A DNA stretch of 64,000 nt from Stagonosporopsis chrysanthemi (lineage: Eukaryota; Ascomycota; Dothideomycetes; Pleosporales; Didymellaceae): assembly GCA_022560025.1 (NCBI GenBank), contig JAFISE010000074.1, positions 87,315 through 151,314 on the forward strand. The letters are read 5' to 3'. Of this stretch, positions 32,535-43,622 are shown piece after piece. Under the pieces are notes generated by a model that searched no databases, was not told the DNA's origin, and saw only the letters and a program-made list of their open reading frames with translations. A program made the position numbers and the translations under genes. Each line of letters opens with the position of its first letter. Positions within the stretch are counted from its first letter, which is position 1.

Positions 32535-33277
32535 ATGCCTTCACAAAACGATCTTGAAGTCTACGAATCCGCGATTACGAACAGAAAGCAGCTATGCCAC
32601 GAGCTAGCAAGTCTCGAAGCGCAATCATCTTTACCCACCTCACTCGCATCGTGCGGTTACGAGGTCCAGTCAGGGAAGTTAGGCTCCAACGCTGAGAACT
32701 CTTTCAGACCAATGCTACCATCTTGCGGCATTCTGAACAACAATCCGTCATGTTTCGAAATTCGCCCTGCAGGTGCACCAGAAAGAATTACAAATTCAGG
32801 GATGCACTTTCTGGGGACAAGATGCTTTGGCCATCAAAACTGCTCTGGCAGTGTTGGAAGAGCACGGCGTCAGGAGCTGGAAAGCTGGCTTCAAATCTGT
32901 GTGCAATCGTCCGTCTGACAGTCATCAATGACGCACCGCGTATTGCCATATGGCAAGCTTCGAAGCATTCGTCGTCTTCAAGAACCGACAACCATAACCA
33001 GGTCGAATATATCCGCCACGACAATGGCTTTTACGCCATTCTGGGAACTCCGAACGGGGCGAGCACGATGTGGATGCTTCGTGACCACCGGACAAAGCTG
33101 GGTCACCGCATCGTCGAGAAGATCGTGGTTTTCAGTAATCGGGACCTTACGACGAAAATGGCAGAGACTCGGAGCATGGTGGTCCTTCTTTCCGGTCGTC
33201 GAAGCCCCCCGTCTCGAACTGAGCATTCCATTCCCGACCTTAGGAACATCACAGGTGGTGTATCCTGCACGTCTTGA
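32535..33277 (+). pseudogene. Broken coding remnant of unknown family
   Basis: Coding-like segments occur in successive frames: ATG at 32535 with MPSQNDLEVYESAITNRKQL and CHELASLEAQ; from about 32705 QTNATILRHSEQQSVMFRNS in a second frame; then from 32773 VHQKELQIQG, FWGQDALAIKTALAVLEEHG in a third frame, ending at 32931. Read together they give a coiled-coil-like, Gln/Glu-rich protein. No good splice sites join them, so frameshifts are likelier than introns. Downstream, 33003-33180 has another coding-like frame (HDNGFYAILGTPNGASTMWM). The family is not recognised. Confidence 0.4.
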
Positions 33278-34076
33278 AAGGGAAGCCATGATGCAGTTTC
33301 AGTAGAACTAGCCGCGAGTGTTTGGGGGGATGGTATGGAAGAAGGTTTTGCTGTGGTTCAGCACTCAAGTTGCTCCTTCAAAAACTTGGTACCAGCTACG
33401 GAACTGGGCGTCTGAGTCTGTCAAGGGTACTTGAAGCACATGGATATGGAAGGTCAGTAGGATTATCTTAGGTCTGGAAGAAGACAGTTTTCAAATGACC
33501 GAAGACCGCCGGATAGAGGTGACATGCTTGAAGCATCTTACCTGTTGTACAGTGCAAAGACAATCTCGTAGAACAGCACTGTATACATCTGATTGATGAC
33601 ATTGAGGACTCTACAGGAGCAGTGAATTAACTGGCAACTACAATATCGCGGGTCCGTAGCATTGTGTACAGACAGCTCGAGCCTCATTTGGCTAGGGACG
33701 AATTTCAAAATTTTGTGTCAACTGAGCTTCAAGAGGAAGGAGGAAAGATACCATGAACGAAGGAAATGAGACCGATCGTGAACGACTTCAGAATGCAGTT
33801 CAACGTTGCGAGATGTTAGTGTTGAGGGGTGATAGGTCCAAGCTCCACCAGCTGCTTACCCAAAAGGCAAATCGCCGACTGCGGCAAAGAAGCACGCAAT
33901 TTTGGCGCGACGTCATTGGCTCAAGTCGCGTTCTCAACTTTTCGAGATGGTTGTTAACGGAGTCGAGAACCATTAATAATCCGGTGTAGCGTCATGATGC
34001 GATTCTAAGATCCCTTCTCCACCTTAAAATATGGTGGTAGTCGTGTCGTGAGCGTCGCCATTCATTGTACCCAGCC
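33278..34076. other. Intergenic region upstream of the serine O-acyltransferase gene
   Basis: No gene signal; the last 60 bases contain ACCTTAAAATATGG, a possible core promoter element about 50 bases before the start codon. Confidence 0.55.
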
Positions 34077-35706
34077 ATGAGCTTCCACCGTCAGCTGTTT
34101 GCCCTTGCGCGGCGACAGACACCAAATGCACACAGCTATACCAGGGCAGCTCTACGACCGTCGACTCTCCAAGCAACCAGGAGCATACATCGTCAATTGC
34201 CGCTCAAAGCCCACCAAAATGCCGCTGCTCGAGCTGAAGAAGACTCGGTCCAGAGCGAATCGCTGAACCCAGCATTGTCCTTTCCGTGCCTCGACGCGCT
34301 CGAATCCAAATCCGCGACACTCTCGAAGCGCTCGACCGAAGGCCCTGAGCCATCGTACACGTCCGGCCACACCGAGGTCTTCCACTCAGATCAGCCCATA
34401 CTGCTGGACTGGGGCGGCATACTGCCACAATTCGACATCGCCTACGAGACTTGGGGCAGTCTGAACCAGAACAAGAGCAATACGATTCTGCTTCACACGG
34501 GTCTCTCAGCCTCAAGCCATGCGCACAGCACCGAGACAAACCCCAAGCCGGGGTGGTGGGAAAAGTTCATCGGGCCTGACAAGCCGCTGGACACCAACAA
34601 GTACTTTGTCATCTGCACCAACGTCCTAGGCGGTTGTTACGGCTCGACAGGACCCTCTTCGATCGACCCCGCGAGTGGCGAGCGCTATGCGACACGGTTC
34701 CCAATCCTGACGATGGAGGATATGGTGCGGGCGCAGTTTCGACTGCTGGACAATCTGGGCATTAAGAAGTTGTACGCAAGTGTTGGGTCCAGTATGGGTG
34801 GCATGCAGAGTCTCGCCGCAGGCAATCTGTTTCCTGAGCGGGTCGGCCGCATTGTCAGCATCAGCGGGTGTGCTCGCAGCCACCCTTACAGTATCGCTAT
34901 GAGGCACACACAGCGGCAAGGTATGTTTTAAGGGCACATTTTCGCAGTCATGGGCGTTACTGACAGCTTACACAGCACTTATGATGGACCCGAACTGGGC
35001 TCGCGGCTTCTACTATGACAGCATTCCGCCACACGGTGGCATGAAGCTAGCACGTGAGATTGCGACGGTCACCTATCGAAGCGGACCGGAGTGGGAGATG
35101 CGCTTTGGCCGCCGTCGTGCAGACCCATCGCGACCGCCAGCCCTGTGCCCCGATTTCCTTGTGGAGACATACCTGGACCACGCCGGTGAGAAGTGGTGCT
35201 TGGAGTACGACCCAAACAGCCTGCTGTACGTCTCGAAGGCTATGGATATGTTCGATCTGGGCCAGGAACACCGCAACCGCGTCAACGAGCGCAGGGCTAC
35301 GAATGCCATTAAAGTGCAGGCATACCTCGACGGCAAAGGCATCGAGTCGTCTGTAACTACGGACGCATGCAGCTTGACCCTCCCAGAGCAGCCCTACGAG
35401 GAGAAGGAGCAGCCAGCTGAGTTCGACGAGGGCAAGGTCCCTGCAACTGACGGGAGCGAGCCGCCACCCGACTTAGTCGCGGGTCTCAGACCGTTAGCTA
35501 GTACCCCAGCGCTAGTGCTGGGCGTTGCCAGTGACATCCTGTTCCCTGCGTGGCAGCAGCGTGAGATTGCAACCACGCTGAAGCGCACTGGGAATAAGAA
35601 TGTGACACACATTGAGCTTGGCGAGGAGAAGAGCATGTTCGGTCATGACACTTTCCTGCTAGACCTGGAAAATGTTGGCGGCGCTGTCAAGTCGTTCCTT
35701 GGTTGA
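34077..35706 (+). CDS. cysA: Mitochondrial serine O-acyltransferase of the MetX family (CysA/Cys2 type)
   Basis: Alpha/beta-hydrolase of the homoserine O-acetyltransferase family. Exons 34077-34920 and 34976-35706 (55-nt intron, GTATGT..ACAG, phase 1) give 524 residues, matching Aspergillus nidulans CysA length (about 525). An Arg-rich, acid-free N-terminus (MSFHRQLFALARRQ) looks like a mitochondrial targeting peptide. The oxyanion-side motif NVLGGCYGSTGPSS (about 182-195), nucleophile Ser239 in VGSSMGGMQ, Asp in VASDILFP and His in FGHDTFLLD form the catalytic set. In A. nidulans and fission yeast such proteins make O-acetyl- or O-succinyl-serine for cysteine synthesis rather than acyl-homoserine; the choice here rests on length, targeting peptide and general resemblance. 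The alternative is a cytosolic-type homoserine O-acetyltransferase (Met2). Confidence 0.85.
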
Positions 35707-36322
35707 GCAACAAGCCACGAATGTCAAGCGTTGTCATTTCGCACCTCGGGCCTTTCCCAGGGTAATTTAATGGGCCCCTGAACTGATTGGGTATATATAG
35801 CATTTAAGCGTAGTTCTGCATTGCATGGCGTTCGGCGGGCCGGAGGATTCTGCAACTCTATTTCGTCGTGCTCGATCCCACGCAAATTGCAATACTTTTG
35901 GTCACATCCTTCCCGGTAAAGGAGCGAGCGTGGTACAGCACTGACAGCAGCCCTGAGAGCTTGTCGTTGAGTGAGACAGATCCGCGAAATGAAGCGGCAA
36001 GGCCGATCGCAACCGCCGAAACCCACCACTCATGTGAACGCATCTCGAGTGGGGTAATACGGCAGCACAGCGCCTTAGCCGTCGTGCTTCTTGTGAACGG
36101 TACACCACAATCACTAGCAGGCGCTTGTCGATCCACTTTCCCTATCCCGTCGACTGCACGCTCCTTCTGAATCTACATTGATGACCCCCCGCAGACGCAA
36201 TGCTTGGCCTTGGCCTGACAAGGCTTCATATCGAGCCGTTGCCCGCGCCGTGGCCCCCTTTGCGACTTGCGCTCTAATCTTTGCATCTTTCGCTGTGCGA
36301 GGACTGCGCGAAACACGTCGCC
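35707..36322. other. Intergenic region
   Basis: 616 bases without a supported gene, between cysA and the sugar transporter. No clear regulatory motif was found. Confidence 0.55.
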
Positions 36323-38034
36323 ATGACATCCGCATCCTCACACAAGTCGCAGAACAGCGAGGGAAAGGACACCTTCGCGGGAGAGCGAATCTTCGAGGTC
36401 GACAGTCGCGCTAGCCAGGCCGATAGTGAGGCAAGCGACAACTCACAGACCCTGTGGCAGAACATCAAGAAGTATCGTAAGGTTACTTACGTTACTTTTG
36501 GCCTTACTTCGGCAATCCTCCTATACGGATACGACAATGTTGTTGTCGGCACCGTCTCGGCCATGCCCGTCTTTCAGTGGGTTCAGGTTTCAAAAGTTCA
36601 CCTTGCATGAATGGCACTGACAAGCAAACCAGGAAAGACTTCGGTATTCTCTACGAAGGCGAGTGGATTCTGCCATCAGTCTGGCTCGCACTATGGAACG
36701 TTGCGTCGCCAATAGGAGCAATGGTCGGCTCTGTTCTGGGTGGGTGGACGCAGGACAAGATTGGACGCCGTCTTGCACTCGCCATTTCGTCGTTCCTGTC
36801 CGCGATCGCAGTCGCCATCATGTTTGTGTCGTATCTTCCGGCCGACATCACCGGCCGCCGCGTTGCCTTTCTGATGGGAAAGTTCTTCCAGGGCGGCTCG
36901 GTCGGTGCCGTCATGGCCGCATGCCAGACGTACATGTCGGAAATCCTACCGCCTGCGCTTCGAGGATCTGGCATGGCTTTCTTCCCGGTCTTCACCTTGC
37001 TTGGCCAACTCACGGGAGCTCTGGTCATCTACGGCGCACTCGACGCTGACAACGGGTATGTGATTGCCTTTGGCTCCCAGTGGCCCTTCTCGTTCGTGCC
37101 GATCCTCGTCGCTTTCCTCATCCCAGAGAGCCCCGCCTGGCTCGTCCGCAAGCGCAGGATGGACAAGGCTCATGCTGCGCAAGCCCGGCTCGACCCGCCA
37201 GGCGCCGACACCAACGCGATCGTCGCCAAGCTTCTTGCAAATATCGAGCATGAAGAGCAGTCGGCCAAGGTCACATTTGCTGAGTGCTTCCACAAGAGGA
37301 ACTTCAGACGCACGTTCATCGTGTTGTTCGCAAACTCACTCACAGCTATCTTTGGTCTTCCGTTGCTTGCTAAAGCTTCCTATTTCCTCCAGCTTATCAA
37401 CATGAAACCGAACATCTCCATCATCTTCCTCATCCTCGGAATTGTACTGGGTCTGATCGCCAACTGCGTCTCAGTCTGGGTTGTGGCCCGCGTCGGCCGA
37501 AGACCACTGGTCATCTACAGTCTGCTGGTAGTTTCTGTCCTCTGGCTTTCAGCAGGCATCGCCAACTGCTTTACCATCGTTCCTGGCGTCACTTGGTACG
37601 CAGCCCCTTCAGCCCTCGTTCCAACAATACTGACTATCTCTAGGTGGACCGCGGCTTCAATGATGCTCACTATTATTGTTGCCGGCGTCGGTGTCTGGCC
37701 TGCCTCCTTCGCCATCGCCGCCGAAACCTCCTCCCTGCAGCTGCGCGCCCGCACCCAAGGCCTCGGCTGGTGCGTCTCCGCTTTTGGCACTGCTATCTCA
37801 GGCGTCGCGCTGCCCTATGTCTTTAACCCTGACGAGGGAAACCTCAGAGGCAAGACGGGCTTTACCTACACAGTGACCTGTCTGCTTGGCGCAGCTGCAG
37901 CGTGGTACTTGATTCCTGAGATGAAGGGCAGGAGTGTGGCGGATATTGACCGCATGTTTGAGTTGAAGCTGGATGCGAGGCAGTTCAAAGGCTGGAGGAG
38001 TGAGAGCACCGAGGAGCTGACGGAGCGCGCGTGA
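36323..38034 (+). CDS. MFS sugar transporter (sugar porter family)
   Basis: Twelve-helix plasma-membrane transporter, probably a sugar/proton symporter. Exons 36323-36576, 36633-37595 and 37644-38034 give 535 residues; the first intron (GTGGGT..CCAG, phase 2) restores MPVFQKDFG, and the second (48 nt, GTACGC..CTAG) is stop-free so retention is conceivable. Motifs: YGYDN in helix 1, GGWTQDKIGRR in the helix 2-3 loop, PESPAWLVRKRR after helix 6, VARVGRRPL in the helix 8-9 loop, and AAETSSLQLRARTQG before helix 11, which resembles the alpha-glucoside/maltose permease subgroup. The N-terminal 55 residues are hydrophilic. Substrate is not determined. Confidence 0.88.
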
Positions 38035-39131
38035 GCTGCGATTCTTGATGAGTGATGTTGATGTATCTGGCTTAACATTGCCAGTAGTGATCGCCCGCAG
38101 CTATAGCATGTAGCGTCAGCCGGTCATCAATTCTTTCAGACATGATCCTCAACATCTCTCCGTGTCATGCTATGCGAAGTTGTGATTACAGACATAGTGC
38201 AAGATAATCACTTGGAACTGTTCTTACACTTCACTCAGCGAAGTAATATTGCTTTTCCCCTCAACCTCAGAAAGGACTGGGATCGACAGGAGTTAGTCTG
38301 CGCTAGATCCGCGCTATGTGCCGATCCTGCCTTCCTTGAAGAGAAGCTCTAACTGCCAAGGAGATTCGATCATCCATGACGTTGACCGGAAAGAGAAACG
38401 CTATGGATCCCAAATGCCAGAAGTAAACAGATATCGGGAGTTCCCATCTTGCTTACCCTGGGTGGTAACTGAGGTGACCATCATCAGGCTCAAAAGGAAA
38501 CAAGAGGGATCATGCGTGCATGCATTCGCAGAGCCCCGCTAAAGAACATTTTCTGGTTTGTCTATGCAGAACTGCGGAATATGCAGCCTCGGTCCAGCAG
38601 AAGAGCTGAATTACGTGTGCATGTTCCTAAGTTGCCTCGGAACCTGACATCACGAAGACATGTGTGGCGCCCGTCCAGCCTACTATAAGCCTCGGGCTGA
38701 AAGCTTGGTAGCCGCGGACCGCACGACCTCCTGGTCTCCCAGACTATCTACCTTTCCAGATGTGGAATCGCATGTACTTAGCTTACACTTCCGTCGACTA
38801 GCCTGCCCGGAATCCCGGCATTGATCAGCGAAACACCCTGAGCTGGTACAGACACACTAACAGCACGCTGTGTCCTCTCTCCGTGAAAAACAAAAATGAC
38901 GGACGAGGCTTACCGATAGCGCAGGAGGTGGAGAAGCCAACTCAGGAGAGGCATGCCAACAGCACTTGGCCATCACGCAGCAGTTACTATTTAGATGTGG
39001 CACAAGTCCGCTCAAGCTCACAATCACCCAGTCAAAGCCAGCAACACTTTCGCTTCAACCCTTCTATCCTCTAACATTTTCAGTTCTACCATCAATCAGC
39101 TTCTTCGCTCACATACTGTACATCTTCCACC
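38035..39131. other. Intergenic region
   Basis: About 1.1 kb without a supported gene; short frames only. The last 100 bases are pyrimidine-rich 5' leader of the next gene. Confidence 0.55.
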
Positions 39132-40071
39132 ATGAAGACCTCAACATTCTTCGCCGTCTCTGTCCTCTCTCTCTCCTCCACGGTGCTGTGCGCGCCCACC
39201 CCACAACTCAAGACTACCCTTGGTTCAATTACCAACCCTTCGGCTGGCAACTCCAACGGAAACCACAATGGCGACGGGTCCGTATAAACTTCACAATTCC
39301 CTAAAACGTCTCCTTACTAATCTGCCCAGCAACTCCGCCGGCAATTCCAACGGCAACGGCAACACTGCTGGCTCCAGCAACACTGCAGGCTCCGGCAACA
39401 CTGTCACCTTCCCCTCATTTTCTAAGGACCGTGATGTGGCCTCGCGCAGCCTCTTTGACGGTCTCTCTGTGATTAACCCCGGCGCCGGCAACGGCAATGG
39501 CATTGGGAATGGCAACAGCAACTCTGCAGGAAACAACAACGGCAACGAGAACGCTGCAGGCTCTGGCAACTCTGCAGGAAACGGCAACACTGTCACCTTC
39601 CCCTCACTTTTCGACCGCGACGTGGCCTCGCGCAACGTCATTGACGACCTCTCCAGCGCATCCCACACCATTGGCTCTATAGTTAATCCCGGCGCTGGCA
39701 ACGGTAACGGCAACGCGAATGGCAACGGCAACTCTGCGGGGACCAGTAACGGCAACGGGAACAGTGCAGGCTCCAGCAACTCTGCAGGAAACGGCAACAC
39801 TGTCACCTTCCCCTCTATTTTCGACCGCGATGTGGCCTCGCGCAGCCTCGTTGATGACCTCTCCAGCGCATCCCACACCATTGGCTCTATAATTAACCCC
39901 GGCGCTGGTAACGGTAACGGCAACGGCAACGGCAACGGCAACTCCGCAGGGGACGGCAACGGCAACGGGAACAGCGCGGGGAATGGCAACCAGGCCGGCA
40001 ATGGAAACACAGTCAACGTGAGTCCCAGTATTACTTTCCCGGACATCACCTTTCCTGACATGTCGCTGTGA
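39132..40071 (+). CDS. Secreted Asn/Gly/Ser-rich repeat protein
   Basis: Exons 39132-39277 and 39330-40071 (52-nt intron, GTCCGT..CCAG, phase 2) give 295 residues. Residues 1-20 (MKTSTFFAVSVLSLSSTVLC) are a signal peptide. The mature protein alternates low-complexity blocks of NGNGNSAG type with a recurring ordered-looking segment: TVTFPS, (K/F)DRDVASR, L(V/I)DDLSSASHTIGSI, NPGAGNGN. The segment occurs three times, the first copy shortened. DNA copies are highly similar, so the array expanded recently. There are no cysteines after the signal peptide and no dibasic cleavage site. Role unknown; cell-wall, matrix or host-interface use is possible. The donor GTCCGT is uncommon but the only one that keeps phase and removes the in-frame stop. 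Confidence 0.78.
39359..40015 (+). repeat. Tandem coding repeats of the Asn/Gly-rich secreted protein
   Basis: Two full units and one shortened unit of roughly 190-240 bases, plus many GGCAACGG microrepeats. The shared core runs from ACTGTCACCTTCCCCTC through CGTGATGTGGCCTCGCGCA-like sequence to AACCCCGGCG. Confidence 0.8.
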
Positions 40072-41014
40072 GGCGGTGTCAAAGGTTAGTGGCGAGGGCG
40101 AGGGGTTCGGCATGATGCTGACGATGAGACAGTTTCGTGCTTGAGTTAGGACTGTTGGTGAGCATATGGAAGCGTTTGGGTGCACGATGAGGACCTTGTT
40201 CGCAGGGTGGATTTGTTTGTAGCCTGTGGCTGTGGCGTGTTTCTGTGATGCTTGTAATAATTACTATTCTTTTATGGACTTTTGGTTTCTACTGCAAACC
40301 TGGATGACACTTTACTTGCTTGGTTAAAATTTATTGCTTTTTCGTGTCAATCCGCCCAAAGCGTTTCGTTTCTTGCTTTCATCCCTCACCACTATGACAC
40401 CTGCCGAAAGGAACAGTCTTTCCCACTCCCGCGATACAACGGTGGTTACAGAACTGCCAAAGGTCTCGCAGGTTGCATCTGGTTTTTGTTACCTGCTGAT
40501 GACACGTCTCGTGGGTATGAATCACGTTGATTATTCGACGGCGTAAAGCATTCCCTAATACAGCTTGCAGCATCTAAAGCCGCATACGCTCTTTATACGT
40601 GCATTGCTAATGTCTCTGCCTAATTTTTAATTCTCGATTTCAAGACCTCACCTACTTCCCACCGAGGCAATTTCTCTGCGCTTTTTGGTTCGTGAAAGGA
40701 TGTCATCTGATATCTCTAGTATATCCTGGATTCGAATACTGTTTGCAAATATGCCGACATAATCATACCTGGATTTTGAAGGTGATGCACAATGTCAATA
40801 CCTCGTGTGGCTGGCTGCGGCAGGACCGCGCTGCCCCACTTTCAATCATCCACGCATCGCCGCACGCCTGTAACAACTCACCAGAGCCTTGGTCACTAAG
40901 CGTGGTTTTGTCCCTGATCTCCTCGTAACAATACTCCCTAGAACCTACGATCGTTTTCAGACGACAACTCGGGGTGGTGCAGAAGCTGTTGTTCCCCGCA
41001 TCAACCCCGCCATC
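40072..41014. other. Intergenic region upstream of the HET-domain gene
   Basis: No gene signal. The reading frame of the HET gene is open back to 40889 but without an ATG, so this is treated as leader. Confidence 0.55.
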
Positions 41015-43318
41015 ATGCGCAGCTCGGACCGTGAGATTCGCCTGCTGGAACTCCTGCCAGGCAAAGGAGACGATGATATTCGATGCACAACTCGCGTAGT
41101 CAGTCTCAACGATCGCCCTGACTTCGAGACAGTATCTTACGTCTGGGGAGACCGCACTGGAGAAAAGTCTATCGACGTTTCCGGTGACTCCATCCCAGTC
41201 ACAAAAAACCTGCATGATGGTCTACTACGCCTTCGTCATTCGAATATCATACGCACACTGTGGATTGACCAAATCTGTATCAATCAATGGGATCTTGAAG
41301 AAAAGGCTGCTCAAGTTGCTCTTATGAGAGACATTTATAAGCAGTGTACGCGATGCGTCACATGGATGGGCGAACTCTCAAGGAACGGCATCGAAGTTCC
41401 GATTCGTGATGCGGAAGCTGTGTTCGACTTCTTAAGCAAAGTAGCTATCGCAACGACGGTCCCACTGACCAGCCTACCGGTCCTTTTCCAGGACTCTGAA
41501 GAAGGGGTGGCTGCGCGTGTAGCCTTTGGATATTTTTCCATGTATGGTAACCCGTGGTGGTCGCGCATCTGGACGGTTCAGGAAGCAATCATTCCTGCAT
41601 CAGGTGTGTTAGTATGGGGACCGCTCTCCATTTCGCGAGAGACTGTTCTCGCTGCGGCACGCAACCTGCGCGATTTGAACACTCTGCCCTCACTACCAAA
41701 AGGGTTTGTCGCTTGCCGGCGCGCCTACACTGAGCTACTTCGTCGGCTGCTGTATCCCGTGCATGGCTTTAATCACTCGAGGACTGACACCACTCTCAAC
41801 CTACTTATGCGCTGGCGTCATCGAGAGTTCACTGATCCGCGCGACAAAGTGTATGCGTTGCTTGGTCTGATATCGTACGAGACCATACCCTGCGCGAGAT
41901 ACTGCGATTACACAATAGCTGTGCCTCAGCTCTTCGCGCAGGTAACGCGCGACTTGATCAGGCACGAAAGCAGCCTGAGACCATTGTTGGGTGCCTGCGA
42001 GATGCCCAACCTGACAGGGGATGTCCCTTCCTGGGCTATTGATTTCGCGCACTGCAACCGCATTGGCAAACGTCAACTGAAGTGGTGGGGCCACTCACAT
42101 CGCTACAGAGAATTCTTAGCTTGCGGAGATCACGTCTTGAAGATTGAGGCTTCTCCTCAAGACAAGATCCTGAGTTTGAATGGCACTTGCTTAGACGAAG
42201 TGCAGGACACAGTTGAGCTTCTTCGTGTAGACGCCCAAGACCCGATTCAAGTGGAGGACCTTCACAAACCCCTTGCCGCAATCTTTCGACTTCTTAAGGA
42301 TTACCAACATTCCGAGCAGTGTTCACTTAGTTATAAAGATGGGTTTTCCTGGCACTCTGCATGGTGTAGAACTCTGGTGGGAGATCTCATTATGGACGAA
42401 ATACCCGTCGGTCGAATCGAGTCTTACGGTCGTTCCACTTTACAAGCTAAATTTGAGGACTTGTTCTACGAATCACGGATCCCTTTGGGCGAAAATCTTG
42501 ACTTGGACTACGACGCCTGTTCGCCTGCAGATTCTGTCCAATCGTTAGTGACATGCTATTCAACATCATCCGCCGGATATTCACCGACATCTCCCTTTTC
42601 TTTGGCAGGGCCACGTTCAGACCGCTCCGTATCTCCTGCATATTCTCCTGGTCCTTCTGACGCCTCGGAAGAGATTTCGCACGAGAACAGTGCCGATCTG
42701 GACAGTCAGACAATCTTCACTTCCGAGAGCCTTGTCCGTATTTGGGGTTTAGGTAGACAAGCCAGGCCACTGGATGCGCGTGACGTATCGCCAAACAGTG
42801 CAACGTCAGGTGTGGCATCTGACACCTCTTCTGATGCCCATGCTGGCCACGGAGAAGGGACTCTGAACCCTGCGGAGCAAGCGACTGAAGAGCATAGAGG
42901 ATGTGCACATCGTTCACGCCGAGATCGCGATTCTGCACTGTCTGAGACATCAGGGAATTATGTAAATCACGGACACGCACTCTCCGAAATGTCGGCGAAC
43001 TTTAGCGACTGGCGCCCTAGAAGACGAGGCCGCGGGTTGTTCAAAGACCTCTACGAGTCGCTGATTGGTATGATGGAAAATCAGACGTTCTTCATCACGA
43101 AGAATGGATATATCGGTATTGGACCGCCTCAGACCACATCCGGAGACAAAGTATGGATCTTCAGTGGTGGGAACGTGCCGTTCGTCATGAGAAGTATCGA
43201 TGAAGACAGGGAGGGCTGCCCGCAGCTGGCATTGGTTGGAGACGCGTATGTACATGGTGTCATGGATGGGGAAGCTATGAAGGACGACCCACGCTTTCAA
43301 ACTGTACATATACATTAA
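41015..43318 (+). CDS. HET-domain protein (heterokaryon incompatibility-like)
   Basis: Single-exon protein of 767 residues, apparently intact. The N-terminal HET domain is complete: IRLLELLPG, then FETVSYVWGD (about 35-44), ITKNL-type segment as PVTKNLHDGLLRLR, the hallmark RTLWIDQICINQWDLEEKAAQVALM (about 80-104), IYKQCTRCVTWMG and, further on, NPWWSRIWTVQEAI. HET domains are TIR-like folds that act in allorecognition and programmed cell death of fused hyphae. The C-terminal half (from about 480) is Ser/Asp/Arg-rich and disordered-looking, but the final part (FFITKNGYIGIGPPQTTSGD..) matches the usual HET-protein ending. Partners and triggers cannot be seen. The start MRSSDREIRLL is the first ATG before the domain. 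Confidence 0.9.
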   Translation: MRSSDREIRLLELLPGKGDDDIRCTTRVVSLNDRPDFETVSYVWGDRTGEKSIDVSGDSIPVTKNLHDGLLRLRHSNIIRTLWIDQICINQWDLEEKAAQVALMRDIYKQCTRCVTWMGELSRNGIEVPIRDAEAVFDFLSKVAIATTVPLTSLPVLFQDSEEGVAARVAFGYFSMYGNPWWSRIWTVQEAIIPASGVLVWGPLSISRETVLAAARNLRDLNTLPSLPKGFVACRRAYTELLRRLLYPVHGFNHSRTDTTLNLLMRWRHREFTDPRDKVYALLGLISYETIPCARYCDYTIAVPQLFAQVTRDLIRHESSLRPLLGACEMPNLTGDVPSWAIDFAHCNRIGKRQLKWWGHSHRYREFLACGDHVLKIEASPQDKILSLNGTCLDEVQDTVELLRVDAQDPIQVEDLHKPLAAIFRLLKDYQHSEQCSLSYKDGFSWHSAWCRTLVGDLIMDEIPVGRIESYGRSTLQAKFEDLFYESRIPLGENLDLDYDACSPADSVQSLVTCYSTSSAGYSPTSPFSLAGPRSDRSVSPAYSPGPSDASEEISHENSADLDSQTIFTSESLVRIWGLGRQARPLDARDVSPNSATSGVASDTSSDAHAGHGEGTLNPAEQATEEHRGCAHRSRRDRDSALSETSGNYVNHGHALSEMSANFSDWRPRRRGRGLFKDLYESLIGMMENQTFFITKNGYIGIGPPQTTSGDKVWIFSGGNVPFVMRSIDEDREGCPQLALVGDAYVHGVMDGEAMKDDPRFQTVHIH

Positions 43319-43622
43319 CGGGTCATGTAAGGTTGTATATCTGTACAGAACCGCTTGTTCACAGTGACCGAAGGGTGACATCGAATGCACCCGTTCGTAA
43401 AGCATCATCGTTATTATTGGCAGGCTAAGAGCTATTTTTTCTGACCACAACATGCCCATTGTGTACGTGAGAGGGCTTAGGGTTCCACGCGATAGCTGAA
43501 ATCACATCAATATAAAGGGAGAAGACCTTGTTAAATGGCATAATTACGTGCGACTGACTGTGCTGATTATACTACCAAATGGATATTTTATTCATCATTA
43601 TCGTCTGCCATTCTTCAAAGGG
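43319..43622. other. Intergenic region between convergent genes
   Basis: 304 bases holding the 3' flanks of the HET gene and of the peroxygenase gene. Nothing else is seen. Confidence 0.55.

Noticed and set aside
39132..40071. The repeat protein as a RiPP (dikaritin) precursor
   Set aside because: Dikaritin precursors have core peptides separated by Kex2 sites (KR). The repeats here have only DRDVASR, no dibasic site, and no UstY-like gene is nearby.
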